Assembly: GCF_000614975.1 (NCBI RefSeq)
Contig: NZ_BALM01000007.1
Coordinates: 1-64,000, forward strand
Direction: 5' to 3'
DNA from: Shewanella marina JCM 15074
GTDB lineage: Bacteria > Pseudomonadota > Gammaproteobacteria > Enterobacterales > Shewanellaceae
Length of the DNA: 64,000 nt
Part shown: one piece after another, positions 63,575-64,000 of the stretch
Position numbering within the stretch: position 1 is the first letter of the stretch
Layout of the letters: the number at the start of each line of letters is the position of its first letter
Made by a program: the position numbers and the translations under genes
Notes under the pieces: model-generated
What the model saw: the letters and a program-made list of their open reading frames with translations, nothing else
Told to the model about the DNA's origin: nothing
Database searches by the model: none

Positions 63575-64000
63575 ATGCTAAAAAATATTAAACATCATGC
63601 TATTGCACTAGGTCTAATGAGTGCAGGCTTTATGGCTCCTTCATTGGCCGATGAAATGGTTAATCCTGAGGGCGGTGTTGTCGTTGGTTATTGGCATAAC
63701 TGGTGTGATGGCAGTGGTTATAAAGGGGGGATTGCCCCTTGTATGACGCTTGAAGCAACCGACCCTATGTATAACGTGGTCGACGTTTCTTTTATGAAAG
63801 TATACGATACCAATGAAGATCGTATTCCAACCTTTAAGTTAGATCCTCAAATTGGCCTGTCAGAAGCTGAGTTTATTAATCAAATTCAAACCTTAAATCA
63901 ACAAGGGCGTGCAGTATTGCTAGCACTTGGTGGCGCTGATGCGCATATCGAATTAAAACGTGGTGACGAGCAAGCATTTGCCGATGAAGTGATTCGTTTA
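63575..64000 (+). CDS. GH18 chitinase, N-terminal part (runs off the window)
   Basis: 142 codons are open to the last base. A signal peptide (about 1-25, ending PSLADEM) is followed by VVVGYWHNWCDGSGYKGG and YNVVDVSFMKVY, the first strands of a GH18 barrel, and VLLALGGADAH, the SxGG-like motif. The catalytic DxxDxE motif lies beyond the window. It should be secreted and degrade chitin. No neighbour gene helps. The start has only a weak ribosome site. Confidence 0.8.
   Translation, partial: MLKNIKHHAIALGLMSAGFMAPSLADEMVNPEGGVVVGYWHNWCDGSGYKGGIAPCMTLEATDPMYNVVDVSFMKVYDTNEDRIPTFKLDPQIGLSEAEFINQIQTLNQQGRAVLLALGGADAHIELKRGDEQAFADEVIRL

Overview
The window is chromosomal DNA from an A+T-leaning gammaproteobacterium. 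The block ybaN-apt-dnaX-ybaB-recR-htpG-(cnoX)-adk-hemH-gsk follows the E. coli gene order. astB, topA/cysB, csiV-mfd, lolCDE, comEC-msbA-lpxK and two-domain c-di-GMP enzymes fit a marine Alteromonadales, Shewanella-like organism. Species cannot be fixed from the sequence. No rRNA, tRNA or CRISPR array was seen.

Layout. 1-1977: the 3' part of a bufferin-type copper-buffering RiPP operon (precursor with repeated EGKCG motifs, DUF692/MNIO enzyme BufB, DUF2063 partner BufC). 2004-13383: housekeeping block, with a receiver protein that lacks its phospho-acceptor Asp, a dnaX gene with a complete programmed -1 frameshift cassette, and htpG behind a near-consensus sigma-32 promoter. 13455-19392: DAACS symporter, astB and topA. 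19793-20712: a probable stray integron cassette (HEPN-domain protein plus attC) between topA and cysB. 20781-26084: an unknown coiled-coil protein, cysB, sdaA, nagZ and acyP. 26104-34463: csiV-mfd, a PilZ-like gene and lolCDE. 34571-41937: DMT transporter, purine phosphoribosyltransferase, DUF2062, comEC, msbA-lpxK-ycaR. 41937-42146: a MITE-like inverted-repeat element. 42386-44041: three small accessory genes, one related to the OGFr domain.

44046-53376: a catabolic or transport island. One minus-strand operon reads ridA, aldehyde dehydrogenase, M19 dipeptidase-like protein, BCCT transporter, an unknown protein of about 566 residues, and DUF3726. A divergent LysR gene and an Nramp-related transporter lie beside it. 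It looks like an uptake and breakdown route for a quaternary amine, but the substrate is unknown. 53607-59930: a minus-strand run matching E. coli ynjB-ynjC-ynjD-ynjF, headed by a VTT-membrane/flavin-disulfide oxidoreductase fusion. 60192-64000: yecH, a 36-bp tandem repeat array, a GAF-GGDEF-EAL gene and the start of a GH18 chitinase gene.

Caution on quality. Nine genes (bufC, gsk, the HEPN gene, mfd, comEC, msbA, the BCCT gene, ridA, ynjC) are each broken by a single-base indel that is repaired by adding or removing one base. Eight are one-base losses, and msbA is normally essential. The simplest reading is residual sequencing indels, so these genes are annotated as single full-length CDSs with the break marked.
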